Below are positions 46,201 to 59,900 of a stretch of 64,000 nt of DNA, piece by piece. Below the pieces are notes generated by a model, which worked only from the letters and a program-made list of their open reading frames with translations, had not been told where the DNA came from and searched no databases. Position 1 is the first letter of the stretch. Each line of letters begins with the position of its first letter. This stretch comes from Phaseolus vulgaris (lineage: Eukaryota > Streptophyta > Magnoliopsida > Fabales > Fabaceae): positions 25,765,520-25,829,519 of the forward strand of contig NC_023758.2 in NCBI RefSeq assembly GCF_000499845.2. The letters run 5' to 3'. Made by a program: the position numbers and the translations under genes.

Positions 46201-49200
46201 TATTCTTGACATCTATATCAACAATACAGAAATTAAAATTCACACTTCATACTTGTAGTAACTCACAGATAAAATACAATTCATGTTCTAGCCATATGAG
46301 CTGAACTAGATGAATCTTCACCTGCATAGACGTTCATAAGCTCCTTCTTGATAAACAGCCATCATATCCATCAACTCTAAACCAGCACGCTGCAATGAAA
46401 TTCCTTAATTTAATAAAATTGTAATTTTATTTTGAACGAATAAAGTAGCAGCTAAGTTTGGGGCAAACCTGCCTGAAAAAAATAATATAGAGTGCAAATT
46501 GTCACAGAAAAGTAAACAGCGCGCAACAAAACAATTATTAACATGAAGAAATAGAAAGACTTAGTTGCTTTGGTCATTTATAGCTCATATAAAAATATAA
46601 AGGATTTAAGTGAATAATATTTATCTAATTCTATTTAATTATAGAACATCTTACTATGCATTTTGAGTTGTCAATAATATTTTTCACATTCATCTTTGTA
46701 ACGCTATTACCAACTTTGCAGCATAGTGAGCTAGCATAACTATAATCATTTAGTCAACGAGAGAAAATATTGCCTCGGAGAATGACTAGTATTCCAAATT
46801 AAACCCGTAATTATATACGCAATTTGGATTCAGAATTCAGATTGCTAACAGCAGGTTTAGTATTGCACAACACATAAAATAGGGCGATAAAGATGACAAG
46901 AAGATTACCTGATGATGTGTCCTTAGCAATACTTTGCAATTGGCATGAATCTCTTGGACATGAGATAATGCCTTGAAAAAGTTTTCATTTAGCTCCTCTT
47001 CCCTAAGTGCGTTTATCTACAGATAATCAACAACTAATTGTAAGAAGATTACAATACATCTATTTCACTTAATTCACAAAGCCATAGTTAAAGTCAAGTC
47101 ATAAAACAATGGTTTAAACCTCTTCAGGGGAGAGCTGATAATCCCGTAAGAAACATGCTACAATCTCTTGTCTTTGTGTGGTAGTTTCAAGCTCCTGTTT
47201 GAGCCTCTCGGTGGTACTGATAATGTCAGTAGTGCTAGCACTACAACTATTCAAAGCCTTTGCTATCCTGTAAAAGTATAAAACCTCAAATTTTATCAGT
47301 ACCAGAATAAAGAATTTATTCTCTTCGAAAGAACAATGAGACAGTTTCAATTTTCAAAGGTAAAATTAACAAGCTATGAGGAAAACTTTAAAATCCTAAC
47401 CCCAACAGAGTGCTGTAGTACCAAACAGACGTGACTCACAAACTGGTTATTATGGAGCTGTGCTGCTAAACCAAAATTGAGAATCACAAGCTAAATTCCG
47501 TAACAAATATAAAAATTAAATCTTTTGATCACAAATCATACGCAGCTCTAATATGCTTGCTAGCGTGGAACTGCCTTCCTTGTACAATAATTTAGCAAAT
47601 TTTTCACCCAAACCATCCACTTATCCCAAGAACTTCGTATCAAGTGATAGGAAACATTCTAAACCAAACCAGAACTCCAGACACACGAAGTACAGCATTG
47701 AGCAACCTAATTATAGCTTTTTTATTATTATTATTTTCTGCATGTGAAGCATAAAATGCATCCGAGTTATAAAACTATAGAAACAAGTGATTAATAATAA
47801 GTGTTCTAAATAAAACGTTGAATATCAGGACACAACGAAACTATCTCCTCCTAACTGCATTATTCTCACTTACAATATACAAGCCTAAGATCATTTTTTA
47901 GTGAATATGCTTATCATGTAGGGATGACAAATAAACTCACACAAACACGTCTTTATTATGACGGAGAATCCCCACATTAACCAACCACGGGTACAGGTTT
48001 AGATCAGGTAAGGAGCGGAGATAAGTATGTACAATCTGCCCTGTCCTGTTCCCATTTCAAATTACTAAAACACTCTTAGTTTATTAGGTAACCTAAAAAA
48101 CTTATTTTCATTATTCTATTTGCTCATTTGTTTTGGTTCATTTGAAGAATCATTCTTTAGCTATACAATTTTCTATTCTCTCACAATAATTCAACTCATT
48201 TTATATCCACCAAGTTCACTTGAATCCCAAACACTTCAAGTCATTTTATATCCACCAAGTTCACCTGAACCCTCGAGATACTTTTCCCTCTCAACATTTG
48301 CAAAAGTAACCTTGTAATGAAAATTCAATTATGTGTAATTGTTTACTATTTTATATAACTATTTGACATTTATACAATTGTTATTTGCTACTCTATTTTA
48401 ATATCTATGCAATTATAATTTCTTCTTTGAAATTTGACATTAAAGAAAAAAAAATGTATATCACTTTTGACATTGAAGAAAATAAAGTGCATATCCTTTT
48501 GACATTGAAGAAAATAAAGTATATGTCCTTTTTACATTAAATCCTTTATAATATCATTTTTCCTTAAGAAATAAGGATTGGAATGGGACACAAATTTCAA
48601 AACCAACGGGAATAGGTATAGAGATAAGGATAGGGATAGAGATGGGTATGAACTTAATTTCGGAAACTAGTATAGTCAAATCCGCACCCGTTGCCTTGCC
48701 ATACTATTACCATGCTTCTACTGCATATATTCTTTATCAAGATGGAAAATGATCAACGACTAATTAGTCCAGTTTTCCAAAATTGTCTCATTTCGACTTT
48801 TGGATACTTATTTCAGCAGTAATATATATTTGAGCCTACTAAGAACTTCCAGCGCAATGTGACAGTTTCATATCTCACAGTCAATTACCAGGACACAAAG
48901 CGATAGAAGCGAATGAACTCGATAGCATTCTACTAAGCAACGAAATCCGGCATCAAGCACACAAGCGTCAACTTAATGATAAACACGCAAACAACGAATT
49001 GCAACTAAGGAAGCCTTCGAAACAGAAATCTAAACCTGTCGCAGCATTCGGCGAGCGCATCGACCTCGCTCTCCACGCTATCCAAGGCCTAACAAAGAAA
49101 ATGCAGAAAGAAATGAACCGGATCAGAACAGCGGAAGCAAGCGATGAAACCGCGAGAGAAGATTTGCAAGATCGACGGTGGAATAGTAATTACCAGTTGC

Positions 49201-49439
49201 GCGGCGTGGGAAGCATCGAGGAATTCTCCGTTAATGGAGAGAGAACGCTTCTCGATGGTGGATCGTAGGTTGCGACGCGCCTGAGGAGTGTTTTCGTCGT
49301 AGAAGGAAGAAAGTGTGTTGAGCGAAGACAAGAGATCAGGCGTGTCGATCCTCGATACTAGAACCTTCTTCAGCTTCCGAGAAAGACCCGGCGCTAGACC
49401 CGCCACCGTCGTTCCCATTGTCTTTTTCTTCTTATTCAT
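42090..49439 (-). CDS. COG6: Conserved oligomeric Golgi complex subunit 6 (COG6)
   Basis: COG6 is part of the eight-subunit COG tether, which captures retrograde vesicles at the Golgi and keeps glycosylation enzymes in place. Eleven exons, 5' to 3' on the minus strand: 49194-49439, 49036-49088, 47120-47267, 46909-47016, 46322-46389, 46005-46128, 45588-45734, 45225-45482, 44854-45138, 43435-43581, 42090-42608. All introns are GT-AG and all phases join, giving 2103 bp and 700 residues. Plant COG6 is about 680. Marker peptides are [102 protein letters not shown] and a terminal [12 protein letters not shown] second ATG at codon 8 matches the usual plant start, so the true protein may be 693 residues. 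The exon 10 donor is a weak GTCCGT. No defects seen. Confidence 0.95.
43196..43264. repeat. Compound microsatellite (TC)n(TA)n in COG6 intron 10
   Basis: About nine TC units are followed by about 24 TA units. It is likely to vary in length between individuals. Confidence 0.95.
47919..48706. mobile_element. hAT-like MITE in COG6 intron 2
   Basis: The ends are tagggatgacaa on the left and, inverted, tagtatggcaagg on the right, an imperfect terminal inverted repeat. They are flanked by ttatcatg (47911-47918) and ttaccatg (48707-48714), an 8-bp target duplication with one mismatch, the size expected for hAT elements. Inside are two direct repeats (ttttatatccaccaagttca twice, and ttgacattgaagaaaataaa twice) and the motif gggatagagatggg. 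It has no coding capacity. Confidence 0.7.
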
Positions 49440-49603
49440 CTTCCTCCTCCTCTCCGATCTCGGTTCAGATCTTTGTTCTAACTAGCTTCTTCGTTTCAAG
49501 CAATTTTGTTCGTTAAACCCGGTTCAGGACTCTCACCGGTCGTGTCTCGTGGATTCAAAGTTTGACGGGCTTATTTGGATATAGGCCCGAATTTATGGGG
49601 AAT
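49440..49603 (-). promoter_or_regulatory. COG6 5' UTR and upstream region
   Basis: The 60-70 bp before the ATG are purine-rich on the coding strand (ggagaggaggaggaag), as in many plant 5' UTRs. No clear TATA box is seen. A MITE starts only 165 bp upstream of the first ATG and so limits or contributes to the promoter. Confidence 0.4.
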
Positions 49604-50036
49604 GACTGTTTCTTCCTGCACCCATATCTTCTCCTGTCACCCCATATAAAATATGAAAATATATTTTTATCCTTCTTGTGTTACCTTTCTGATTAGATAA
49701 TTCAGAAATTAATCTTGAATTTAGAAATAACTTATATACTTTTAAAAAATAGTATTTCGGATTATATAATCTAGAAATTTGAATTTAAGAGTAACTTTTG
49801 GATTATATCATCGGACACGTATTTGAAAAAAGGCTTCCAGATTACATAATTTAAAAGTTAATCTCATATTAGAAAAGACTTCTAGATTATGTAATCCAAA
49901 AACTAATCATGTATTTAAAAAATAGCTTTCAAATTATGTAATTCAGAAACTAATTACGAATTTAGAAAAAACTTTTGAATTACGTAATCTAAAATATTAC
50001 ATAATTAAAAATATGAGAGTGCAGGAAGAAACTGTC
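49604..50036. mobile_element. MULE-type MITE, copy A
   Basis: The ends GACTGTTTCTTCCTGCAC and its inverted partner (GTGCAGGAAGAAACTGTC) bound 433 bp. The flanks are atggggaat and tttgggaat, a 9-bp duplication with two mismatches. The inside repeats variants of ggattatataatc and has no ORF. Confidence 0.75.
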
Positions 50037-50620
50037 TTTGGGAATTAGTTCCTGCACCCCTCCCCCATTTTTAAGGTCCAAATTGAGGGGCAGGAACCAA
50101 CACCCACTCTCTTAACTCATAGCGCATGCTAAACAAATTATCTTCTCACTCTCACTCTTCACAGATCCTTCCTTTAAAACACGATTGAGAATTAAATGTG
50201 AAAAAATCTTCAGTTAAGATTGGAGTCTCTGCTCATCACACTGTGAGACACTAACATTTTGGTCTCTCACTCTCTTTTAGTCATTTTCTCTTTTTCCTCC
50301 ACTCACTATCTTCTTCCTCATGAGACAATTTTTTCTTTTGACATTGTTCTTCTCTCCATTGCTCCTTTTCGTTTTCTTTCACTTCTTCCTATTCAATGAA
50401 AACAAATTTTTGTTTCATATTAAAAAATAGCAAAACATGAGTTGAGTTTTTTTTTTCTTTAAATTACAAAACAGAAACTTGATTCCGAAGAGTACTTTTA
50501 TCAAAGAGAAACGGGGGAAAATGAAGGGAGTAAGGAGAATAAGATGGGCCTTAATCCAATGTCCCAGGCCCAATAGGCCCGAAGTTGAGTTCACGTGTTT
50601 GCCTTTTAGTACCGTCAGAG
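50037..50620. other. Spacer between the two MITEs
   Basis: AT-rich and non-coding. It includes a small inverted pair (ttcctgcacccctcccc near 50050 and gaggggcaggaacc near 50085) resembling MITE ends, possibly a third, tiny relic. Confidence 0.4.
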
Positions 50621-50985
50621 GACTGTTTCTTCCTGCACCTCCATACCTTCTTCTCTCACCTTCATAAATTTTTAAATTTTCAAAAATGTCCTTTTATAAT
50701 ATTCCGGATTACATAATCTGAACATTTTTCAAATTTGTAATTAGCTTACAGATTACATAATCCAAAAGTCTTTTTCAGATGCATGATTACTTTCTGAATT
50801 ACGTAATCCAGAAGTCGTATTTAGCTTTCGGATTATGTAATCCGGAAGTTTTTTTTCAAATGAGTTCCCGGATTACATAATCTAAAAACTATTCTATGGG
50901 GGTGACACAAGAAGGATAAAACAGTATTTTCATATTGTGTATGGAGGTGACAGAAGAAGATATGGAGGTGCAGGAAGAAACAGTC
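50621..50985. mobile_element. MULE-type MITE, copy B
   Basis: It is 365 bp with inverted ends GACTGTTTCTTCCTGCACCT and GGAAGAAACAGTC. The inverted repeat extends over about 45 bp. A perfect 9-bp target duplication, ccgtcagag, occurs at 50612-50620 and 50986-50994. It carries the same ggattacataatc internal repeats as copy A. The perfect duplication suggests it is the younger copy. Confidence 0.85.
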
Positions 50986-50994
50986 CCGTCAGAG

Positions 50995-53900
50995 TTGTCT
51001 AGCCATATTTTATTGAAGGCAATTACTCACCCAATCAATTGCTTCCTGCACCAACGAACTTTTTAAAATCCCATTATGTCTTTGCGTTGCGGATATCATT
51101 ATCTGGAATTGGATTTTGTATTCTGGATGTACATATTTGAAATTGGGTTGGGTTTTGAATTCTGGATGTACATATCTGGAATAGTTAAGTGTGTTCTGGA
51201 TGTGGGCATGCAAAAGTATATTTTTTGACTTATGGATTTCTATATCCGGAAACTAAGTGGTATTTTTTTGTTCCAACCTTATCAATGGATACAACTGTCT
51301 CAAAAGAGAAATGTGAACGGAAGAATGACAAGACGACGCTGCCCGTTGCGTTCAGTGCGAAAACAAAGGTGGCGGTGGCGGCTGCTGCGCGAAAACGAAG
51401 GGGTGTTGTGATTGGGTGCAGATCTCTTCCTTAACCTAATTTCAATTTCATTAAGAACATTTTGATATTTTTCAAACATAATTAGGTGCCAATTCAAATT
51501 GATTGGATGCAGGGAGAATAAGTCTTTATTGAATCCAACATTATATAATGAACATTGCATTCTGCACCCGTATGTTCTTAAACCTGCACCCATAAGGGGT
51601 GAAATGATAAACTTGTTCCTGAAAAATACATCTCAAATTATACAATTTAGTAATATATTTCAAAATGCATATTTCATTATGTATTTATAATAAAAAAATG
51701 TATTAATATATTTCTGAATATGTATCGAAGAAATACATTGTGAATGCGTAATTAGAATACAATATTTAGAAAGATAAATTAGAAATTCAATTTTTATGGG
51801 ATAGAGAATGGAAGGGCATTACATTAAACGTGGGGCATAGACATTGTCACAGTTAGCTGTAAAGTTAAACAGACCAAGTACTATATTATTTAGATCAATG
51901 GTGTAATGTTGTACTCGAACAAATTCTGTCTTTCTTCTTTCTTTTCCTTTTTCCTTATCTTTCTCCCCATACACACATATACATTAGTACTCAACACGTG
52001 ATAAACCTTTAATTTTTGAGTTGGATTGAACTAGTTTTGTTGATTACTGTGATGGTAAGTATAGACAGTTTTGCATGATTTTGTTGAAGATGGATATAGA
52101 TAACTTGACTTTGAAGTCTAGAATGGATGAGAATAATGAAGATGAATAGTTTTATGGTGAGAGTGAGGAAAGAAAGAAAAGTGTGCAATGGAGAGTAGTG
52201 GTAGGGTGATAAATAATAATTATTCCCTGGCCTACCAAACAAGGAGCAAGAATTAGTGCTTCTCTAGCTAGTTTGCACAAAATATGGTATCACGTCCTTT
52301 AGTTCAAGTTTTTCTACTTTTATATAATATTTTATCATACAAACTTGGTACCGTAAATCATTCTTTAAGCTACCACTTTCTCTCTGTTAATTATTTAATT
52401 AGTATTCACAATATTTGATTATTTAGATCATGATATGCATATACTGAAATCAAATTAAAGAGAAAGAATTTTCAGAATGTGAGTTATATGAGTAGGTTTA
52501 GCATTGACCTGGTCTAAAGGGAATCCAAAGATAGTGCTTCCATTATTTCACACTCATAATTACATTTAAAAGGGACCTATATATATCAATTCATCTTTTT
52601 CTAACTGTATACCATTTTTTTTTGTTTTCAGTACTTCATATCAACACCAAAAAATCCATTTACGACTCAAATATAATACAACTAATCATACTCAAATCAA
52701 TATTTCATATTCACTTTTACATCAAAATCATATTATAATGTATAAACCTATAAATATATTGATGATAGTGAAAAGTATAGTAAACAAAAAAAAATCACTT
52801 TAAAAAAAGTTAGTATCTGAAGGACGAAAAAACTTTATATAAAATAGCTAGTTTCTTATAAGATTGCAAATACACACACTTTAGTCGTTTCAATCATTTG
52901 TGATAACATTTCTAGTCACTGATTTAGATCACTCATGATTTTGTCATGAACTAAATACACAATTCATTATGAGGGACTGATATACATAAAAAGAAGAAAG
53001 AAATTACTGAAGAATTTTGCATTTATAATTTTTAAAGGATTACTATTTTTCTTTAGTGACTAAATTGATTTTGAATAATTTTTTGTTTCGGTGTTTACTC
53101 TTAGAATTAGAGTCTTGCATTTGGTAATTTCAAAGCTTAAGATTATTATATATAGGTGAGGTTTGAAAGACATTGGTTAAAGAATAAACAGGCTGAGAAA
53201 TGTTATTGAGATTACATAATAATCACATAAGAGTGCACTTCAATAAAATATTTTCTATCCTTACACATTTTTTTATCATTTTCTTTATATTTATATAATT
53301 TGCATTTTCACTTACAAAAACACGTTACTCCAAATGATAAAAATGTTTATCTCTTCAAATCTTAAACAAGTGTAAAAAAAAATGTTTTATATATGTATTA
53401 AGAAAAGCAAAAGCTACTGACAAAAAAATGAATTATTCATGCCAAAAGGTTTGGCATGTACGGGAGAATTTTTCTTTCAGAAAGGATATTTGAAAGAAAA
53501 GGAAAGCTGACATGTAAGAGAGTGAAAATAAAATTATCTCTCAAAATCTCTATTGACTGAAAAGTTGATTTATTTTTTTCTGTGCTAAATTTGGATAAGT
53601 AATTTCCATTTAAGTTGGATTGTGAAGTTAAAAGATTTGAAGTTTGAAGTGAAATGCATTATGGTAGGTGAAATGCTTACGTGAGAATGAGTGAATGAAC
53701 AGAGATAGAGAGATAGAGAAGGTGTATTATTTAGGAGATGAGAAATATGTGGAAGTGCAACACTGGGAAAAATATTGCGCATGCTTTTGTAGCGTATCAA
53801 GTAGCATTTGCGAAGAGGCTGCAATGGATTTGTCTATATGCATATTCAATACACACAATCATTCCAATTATCATGTGCTTCTCCACTTTGAACAAATCTA

Positions 53901-56900
53901 ACATCTACATTCAATTTTAACTTTTTCATCTCTTTTGACTCACCTCAATATCCATACACTCATCATCACCAAGTTGATCACCATGCCCCGTCTATATCTC
54001 TAGATCCCTCAATATATTATTCATCATTTCAGCAATTATGGGTGTGCTCTCAATGCGAAAAAAGAGAAACTAATAATAATAATAATAATGGAAGGAACAA
54101 GGGAGACACGCGCGTGTTTTATTTGGGTTTTGCTGTCTCAAAATCTTGCAGTGGCACCTGAGATTTGCCGGTTACCCTTTCTGTCATTACCTTATTCCAC
54201 ATCATCCCCACTTCCACCCCTTGTGGGGCTCCATTTCTCACTAGTGCCATACCCATGGACCAATGCTTCATTTGTTTCACATCTCTACTACAATCACACA
54301 ACTAATCTTATTAATTAACAATCATCAATGGATTATTAGCAAACTTCTTACCAATTCACCAAATATCATCAAGTACAACTCATAACTAAACACCCATCAT
54401 AACAACCAAAATGCATCTTTTTCAGTAATGCTGCCTCATTAACTTTTCCCCCCTCTTCTAATATGACATGCAAATTAATCACACTCAACTACTCAATTAG
54501 TGATCCTCCAAAGTGCTCACAAAGTTCTTAGTCTGATTATCATCATTGTTTAATAATAATTCCATCATCTTTTTGACAACATAGGAATGCAGTTGGGATA
54601 AAAGATAATATAATTAATGTGAGTTACAAAGAGAATAGAAAGTGCAGTGCAAGTGCCGCAATCAGTTTCAACCCATTATTAAAGAAAGTGGCCATATATA
54701 ATACCTTCAACACTCACTCACTCACTCACTTAATCTACCTAATAATTCTTCCCAAATATCAATTTTGTAATCACACATCCTTCTCATATATACCGTTATA
54801 GCTAAATCATTTTCTCAATTAAGAAAAAAGATTTAATCAGAGAATAGAGTTTGGGAGAAAATTATCTAGGTACATGTATATATTGTGACTCGGATCTCCA
54901 CGATATGGATGTAACCCCATAAAAAGATTTTTGTTACATTTTTACCTGTTCTTCATGCGTTAACTTTTAGAGAAACATGGACAATGGGACATGCGTCTCA
55001 AATCTAACCGTGGCCTAAAAAGAAACATGCAACTTGCTCTTGTTTTTCGCCAATGTGAGAGCTACTCATCATTGTTATGCTGCATATTGCTTTGAATTAT
55101 GAGATACACCAATTTAAAAGTTTCCTCAATTTTAACATGAATAAAACAATTCATGGAATGTCCCAGACACAACGGTGCCCAAAATGCATCAATTCACTCA
55201 ACTATTTATTATATGAACTATTTATATCTTGTTTTGAAGTATACTTTCTGATATTATAAGTTATAGTTCAGTCTAGTTTAAACAAATTTATCTAAGAGAA
55301 TTTTTTTTTAAAAAAAAACAAATCAACAGAATGAATCGGTCCAATTTCTACTTTGAACAATTCTATTTTTTTATACAATTTAGTATGAATTTGATTCAAT
55401 TGGAATATTTTTGACAACCCTACTCAGGCTAAAATGATACTTTTTGAATTATCCCTTTCACCAGAAAATTATTCCCTTCCAATTAAACTAATTTATCATC
55501 TGCTATAAGTGTCAACTATAATATAATCATATGTGCATGATTTTGATTGAGAAGATACTGGGATCGATTACTTGTAACTATGTCAAATTTTATTTCTTTT
55601 CTAATGAGTTGTAAAGTATCACTAATACAAGGAATTTATCCCATGCATAACTCTATTGGTAGAATAAGCAAAGAAAGAACCGAAAGAGCGTGTAAATTAA
55701 AAGATAATGGCACTAGGGTTACACCTTTTTTAATTTTTTTTTTCTGTTGAAATGACTTGATATCATTAGGAAGCATCATCATAAAGGTTAAAAATATGCC
55801 CTTTAAAAGAAAATTATTCTTTTATATTTGTATATTATTATTTTTTTCATAAAAGTTTACATATGCTGCAGGTATTGTAAGAAAAAAATAAATAAAAAAA
55901 ATAACATTCACGTCATGAAAATGATATTAAAATAAAAACATCTTGATTCCTATATTGAAAATATCATAAGAAGAGAAATTTTAAGTGAAAATTCATCTTA
56001 TAAAACTAACTTATAATTTGCACCTACTTATATATTATAAATATAAAAATAATTATTTATAATTGATGTGGTATCTCTTCAACAATTTTTATTATAAATA
56101 AAATTTATAAACTAATTTTTAAATTTTTATTTATTTTTTTCTATTAACCTATTATTATCTAACCATGGACAAATTTTTATTATTTTTATTATTATAATTA
56201 CCAACTTTAATATTTAAAATTTAAAGTAATTAATTTACCGTTATTTTTTTCGTAGTTAGTTACCAACTTTAATTTTAGTATTTAAAATTTAGAATTTAAA
56301 GTAATTGGTAGCTAAATAAAATTTACCGTTATTTTCATTGAAATATTATGCTATTTGATAATAGATAAATTTGAATAGTTTCGAATTGAATTTATTTATA
56401 TATTTAATTTATTTATATTAATCCATTCAATTCAACTTTTTGGTTGGGGTGTTTCCAAAATCAATGTGATCAAAATGGAGCTAATAATATTATTAATTGT
56501 CCAATATAATATATTGATTTGCAATTCATATGGTTATTGTCTTTTAAATTTCCCCCAAAAGAGAAGAATACTATTTAATGCAATCTACAAAAATTTGAGA
56601 TGAATACTAGTTTGAAATTTTATAAAGGCTTAAAGATAATGAATAAATGTGTAATTTGTCTGAATTTTCTTATAGATCCCATATGTAGTTAAGTATTGAG
56701 GGAAGAAAATTCTGTGGTTTTCTCTTTTTCGTTCTCTCATTTGTTTACTCCATATTTGAAGTTTTATTTTTTATTTTTTAAATTTACCTAAACTAAACTA
56801 AATTTTGGAAATTTTTTACAAAAATATAAAATCAACTTTTAATAAATATCTCAACTTTATATTTTACAAACTCGTCACTTAGTTATTTTTCAAGGTTTAG

Positions 56901-59900
56901 ATTTGTAGTGAACTAGACTGAGAGATTCAAAGGCCAAAAAACCGTTAGCGTATTAAAAGATAAATAAAGTTAAAATGATATAGATAAATAATAAAATAAG
57001 ATAATATTGTATCAAGGTGTGAAAGTAAAAACTCAATCAAGTTAAAATCCAACAATGAGCACTATAAATAAGTGATCTGTTTAACAAGTAAGTAGAATGT
57101 TTTTTTCTTATAAATTAAGCAAACTAATTCTTACTTTAACATCGGAGCACTTTGCAAGTACACACACCCAACCGAGAGTGAATCTGGATCCAGTAGTCGA
57201 GAGTTGACCCAAATCCAACAACTGAGAGATAATCCAAATCCAATAACTGAAAACAAGCCCAAGTCCACATAACAAAGAGTCTAAATCAATTAATCCAGTA
57301 CCAAAAACCAAGTCATCAGTCAAAGATCGCCTTATGGAGGAGAAGAAAAATTAATTGTAGATTGATTCTAATTATATGTATTGTTTAATATTTGAAGTGA
57401 GAGATATCCTTCTCTGCAACTAGCTTTCTTATGATTGCCTAGAAATACTTTGAGTATATATATAAACTATTATTACTCCTAATCTAAAAAAAATGTCTTC
57501 TTCTTAATAAGCATTAATAATATAAAAGTTATTTTTTTATACAAATAACTAGATTATTTTATATAAACTATACGATCATTTTTCAAATTAAAAAAAATAT
57601 CTACACGTAAAAGTAAAATATAATTTTTCAATAATAAATGTTTGTTTATTTTAAAAAAAGTTACATAAATAAAAATTTCAAATATTAATAAAGAAATGGA
57701 AATAAATAATTTAAATTAATACATCATTACTATTGCTATGGTGTGCTAAATTATCTTGAAATACAACTTAGTTTGACATTAAAATAAAATATTAAATTAT
57801 ATTTAAACAATAATAATTTTTAAAAGGAATACTTGAAATTAAAAATTAAATTACATCATATTAATAAATAAGATAATAATTTGTGTAACCATGTTCCTTT
57901 TAAATAATTTGTAACTAAAAAATAGTTATTTAAAATTTGTTGTTTTTATTTAAGGCTTCAGGTGTTTGACACGACCTTTAATTTATAAAGTCATCATGTT
58001 TATATGTGGTTGACTTTTTTTAGTATTTAATTTTTAAAAGTTGAAACTGTGTTTATGTTAATGTAGGCATTGTGATTGTTATTTTTATGTGAAGGGTCCC
58101 AAAGCTTTGATTGATAGAGGAAAAAAAAAAACATTAGAGTGTCCTCCTTGTTAAGTAATCATAAACAAAACTTATTTGATTACTTCCAAAATACTTCAAA
58201 TTTTCATTCCAAACAACACAACACACCAATTGATCATACCTCACACTCCAAAAGAATTCCGAATAACATAATCCATTTTCATCTTCATACCTTAAGGTTT
58301 AAGAAGAAAACTTAACGACAATACTATCTAATTCAAAAATCAAATTTAACTCGCAAAAGCATTTTAAATATTCAAATTAACTATCTAAGTAATCTCATGG
58401 CTAATGCAATCTTTTTTTTTTTTTGCTGCGAATGAAAATTGGAACCATAAACCAACATTAGAGTGTGAGATTAAGGTGAAAACAAAAAAAAAAGAGAGGG
58501 GAAGAAACAAAATTTGAGTCTAACTTACTATGACTCCATCAACTCCACCTCTATCTGTAATAACTTTTGCAAAGGATTTTTTTTAAAAAAAAATTAGATA
58601 CTTAGTTTACAATACAAAGTTACCTTCACCTAAAAAAACAAAAATTGAAAATGTAGAAGCTTTCAACAATAATAATACAAGAATGATATTTTTTAACAAA
58701 TCATCAATTTAAATAGTTAAATAAGATTTTAAATATATTTAAATTTTTTATAATTAACTTTTAATTATAATATAAGTAACTATCTCAACCTCAAATCTAT
58801 TCAGATAATATCGTCAAGATTAATCACGATATATGAAATATTGTTTACATTAGAGTTAAAATATTTATCGTAATTTTTGTCTTTAAGAGATGTTTCTTAA
58901 ATATAAGGATGAATGTGTATTTAAATTATTATAAGCAATATGAGACTATTAAATATATCGAAACAAGTCTCAAAGTCGAAGTCTAAAGAAAACAAGAATT
59001 TATCTTTAGAATCAATTCCCTTTAGTCAAGAAATTAAAAAAATGATGATTTGTCTTTGAAACTGTTTTTTCATTTTTATAAATAAAATTCTAAATTAATT
59101 TTAAAACATAATCATTCGAATACGATGATGGATCATAAGATATTATCTTAACTAAAGTAACCTCACACTATAAATATTAAAATTCCAAAATAATGTTTAA
59201 ATTCTTCCAACTTTATATTATATTTATAAAGTGATTATATATAACTGTAAAACCTAATTTTTAATTTCTCTTTTTCACTCATAAAAATATGGGTCAAAAT
59301 CAAAACATTTAAAATAATTTGAATATGAAGATATATATATATTCAAATCTTACTCCATATATTGTATTCTAAGGAATTTCAACTAAAGGCTAAAGAAACG
59401 ATTAGTCACTCGTGCACCAACAACTTTAGCATCTCTCTTTCTCTTTTCTTTTGATTTATTGATTTGATTGACAAACATTATATATTGAGAACAATTTAAA
59501 TTTGATTTCACAGTACAAATATAATGGTTTTAAAAAAAAAATCTGAGTGTTTAAGATACTGGTATATAATTAAGCTACAAAATTAGTTCACAATCACTTG
59601 TTGTGTCACATCAGACGGTGATGTAGTATGGCAAAGGATATCGTATAATATACAAACAAGTGAATACAAAGCACTTCATCAAAGAGATGACTACATAACA
59701 AAGATGCGTGGGGTATAAAAAAATAATGAAAGATCATCATCCACTTGTTTTGCTTACACTTTCAATTTTCTATACATCAATTTTGTCCTTTGCAATTTTA
59801 ATTAAAAGCTTATATAAGATATCACCATTATCGTCATTTTTTAAACCCAATGAAAATCATACGTTGATTTTCAAAAAGTTTTTTGTATATGTCCTATGGG

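Noticed and set aside
51040..51600. Possible third MULE-type MITE (cttcctgcacc near 51045 and gcacccgta near 51560)
   Set aside because: The ends are not properly inverted and no flanking duplication was found.
53438..53458. Perfect short hairpin catgccaaa-agg-tttggcatg
   Set aside because: The arms are only 9 bp, it is not near a gene or terminator, and it is too short for a plant miRNA precursor.
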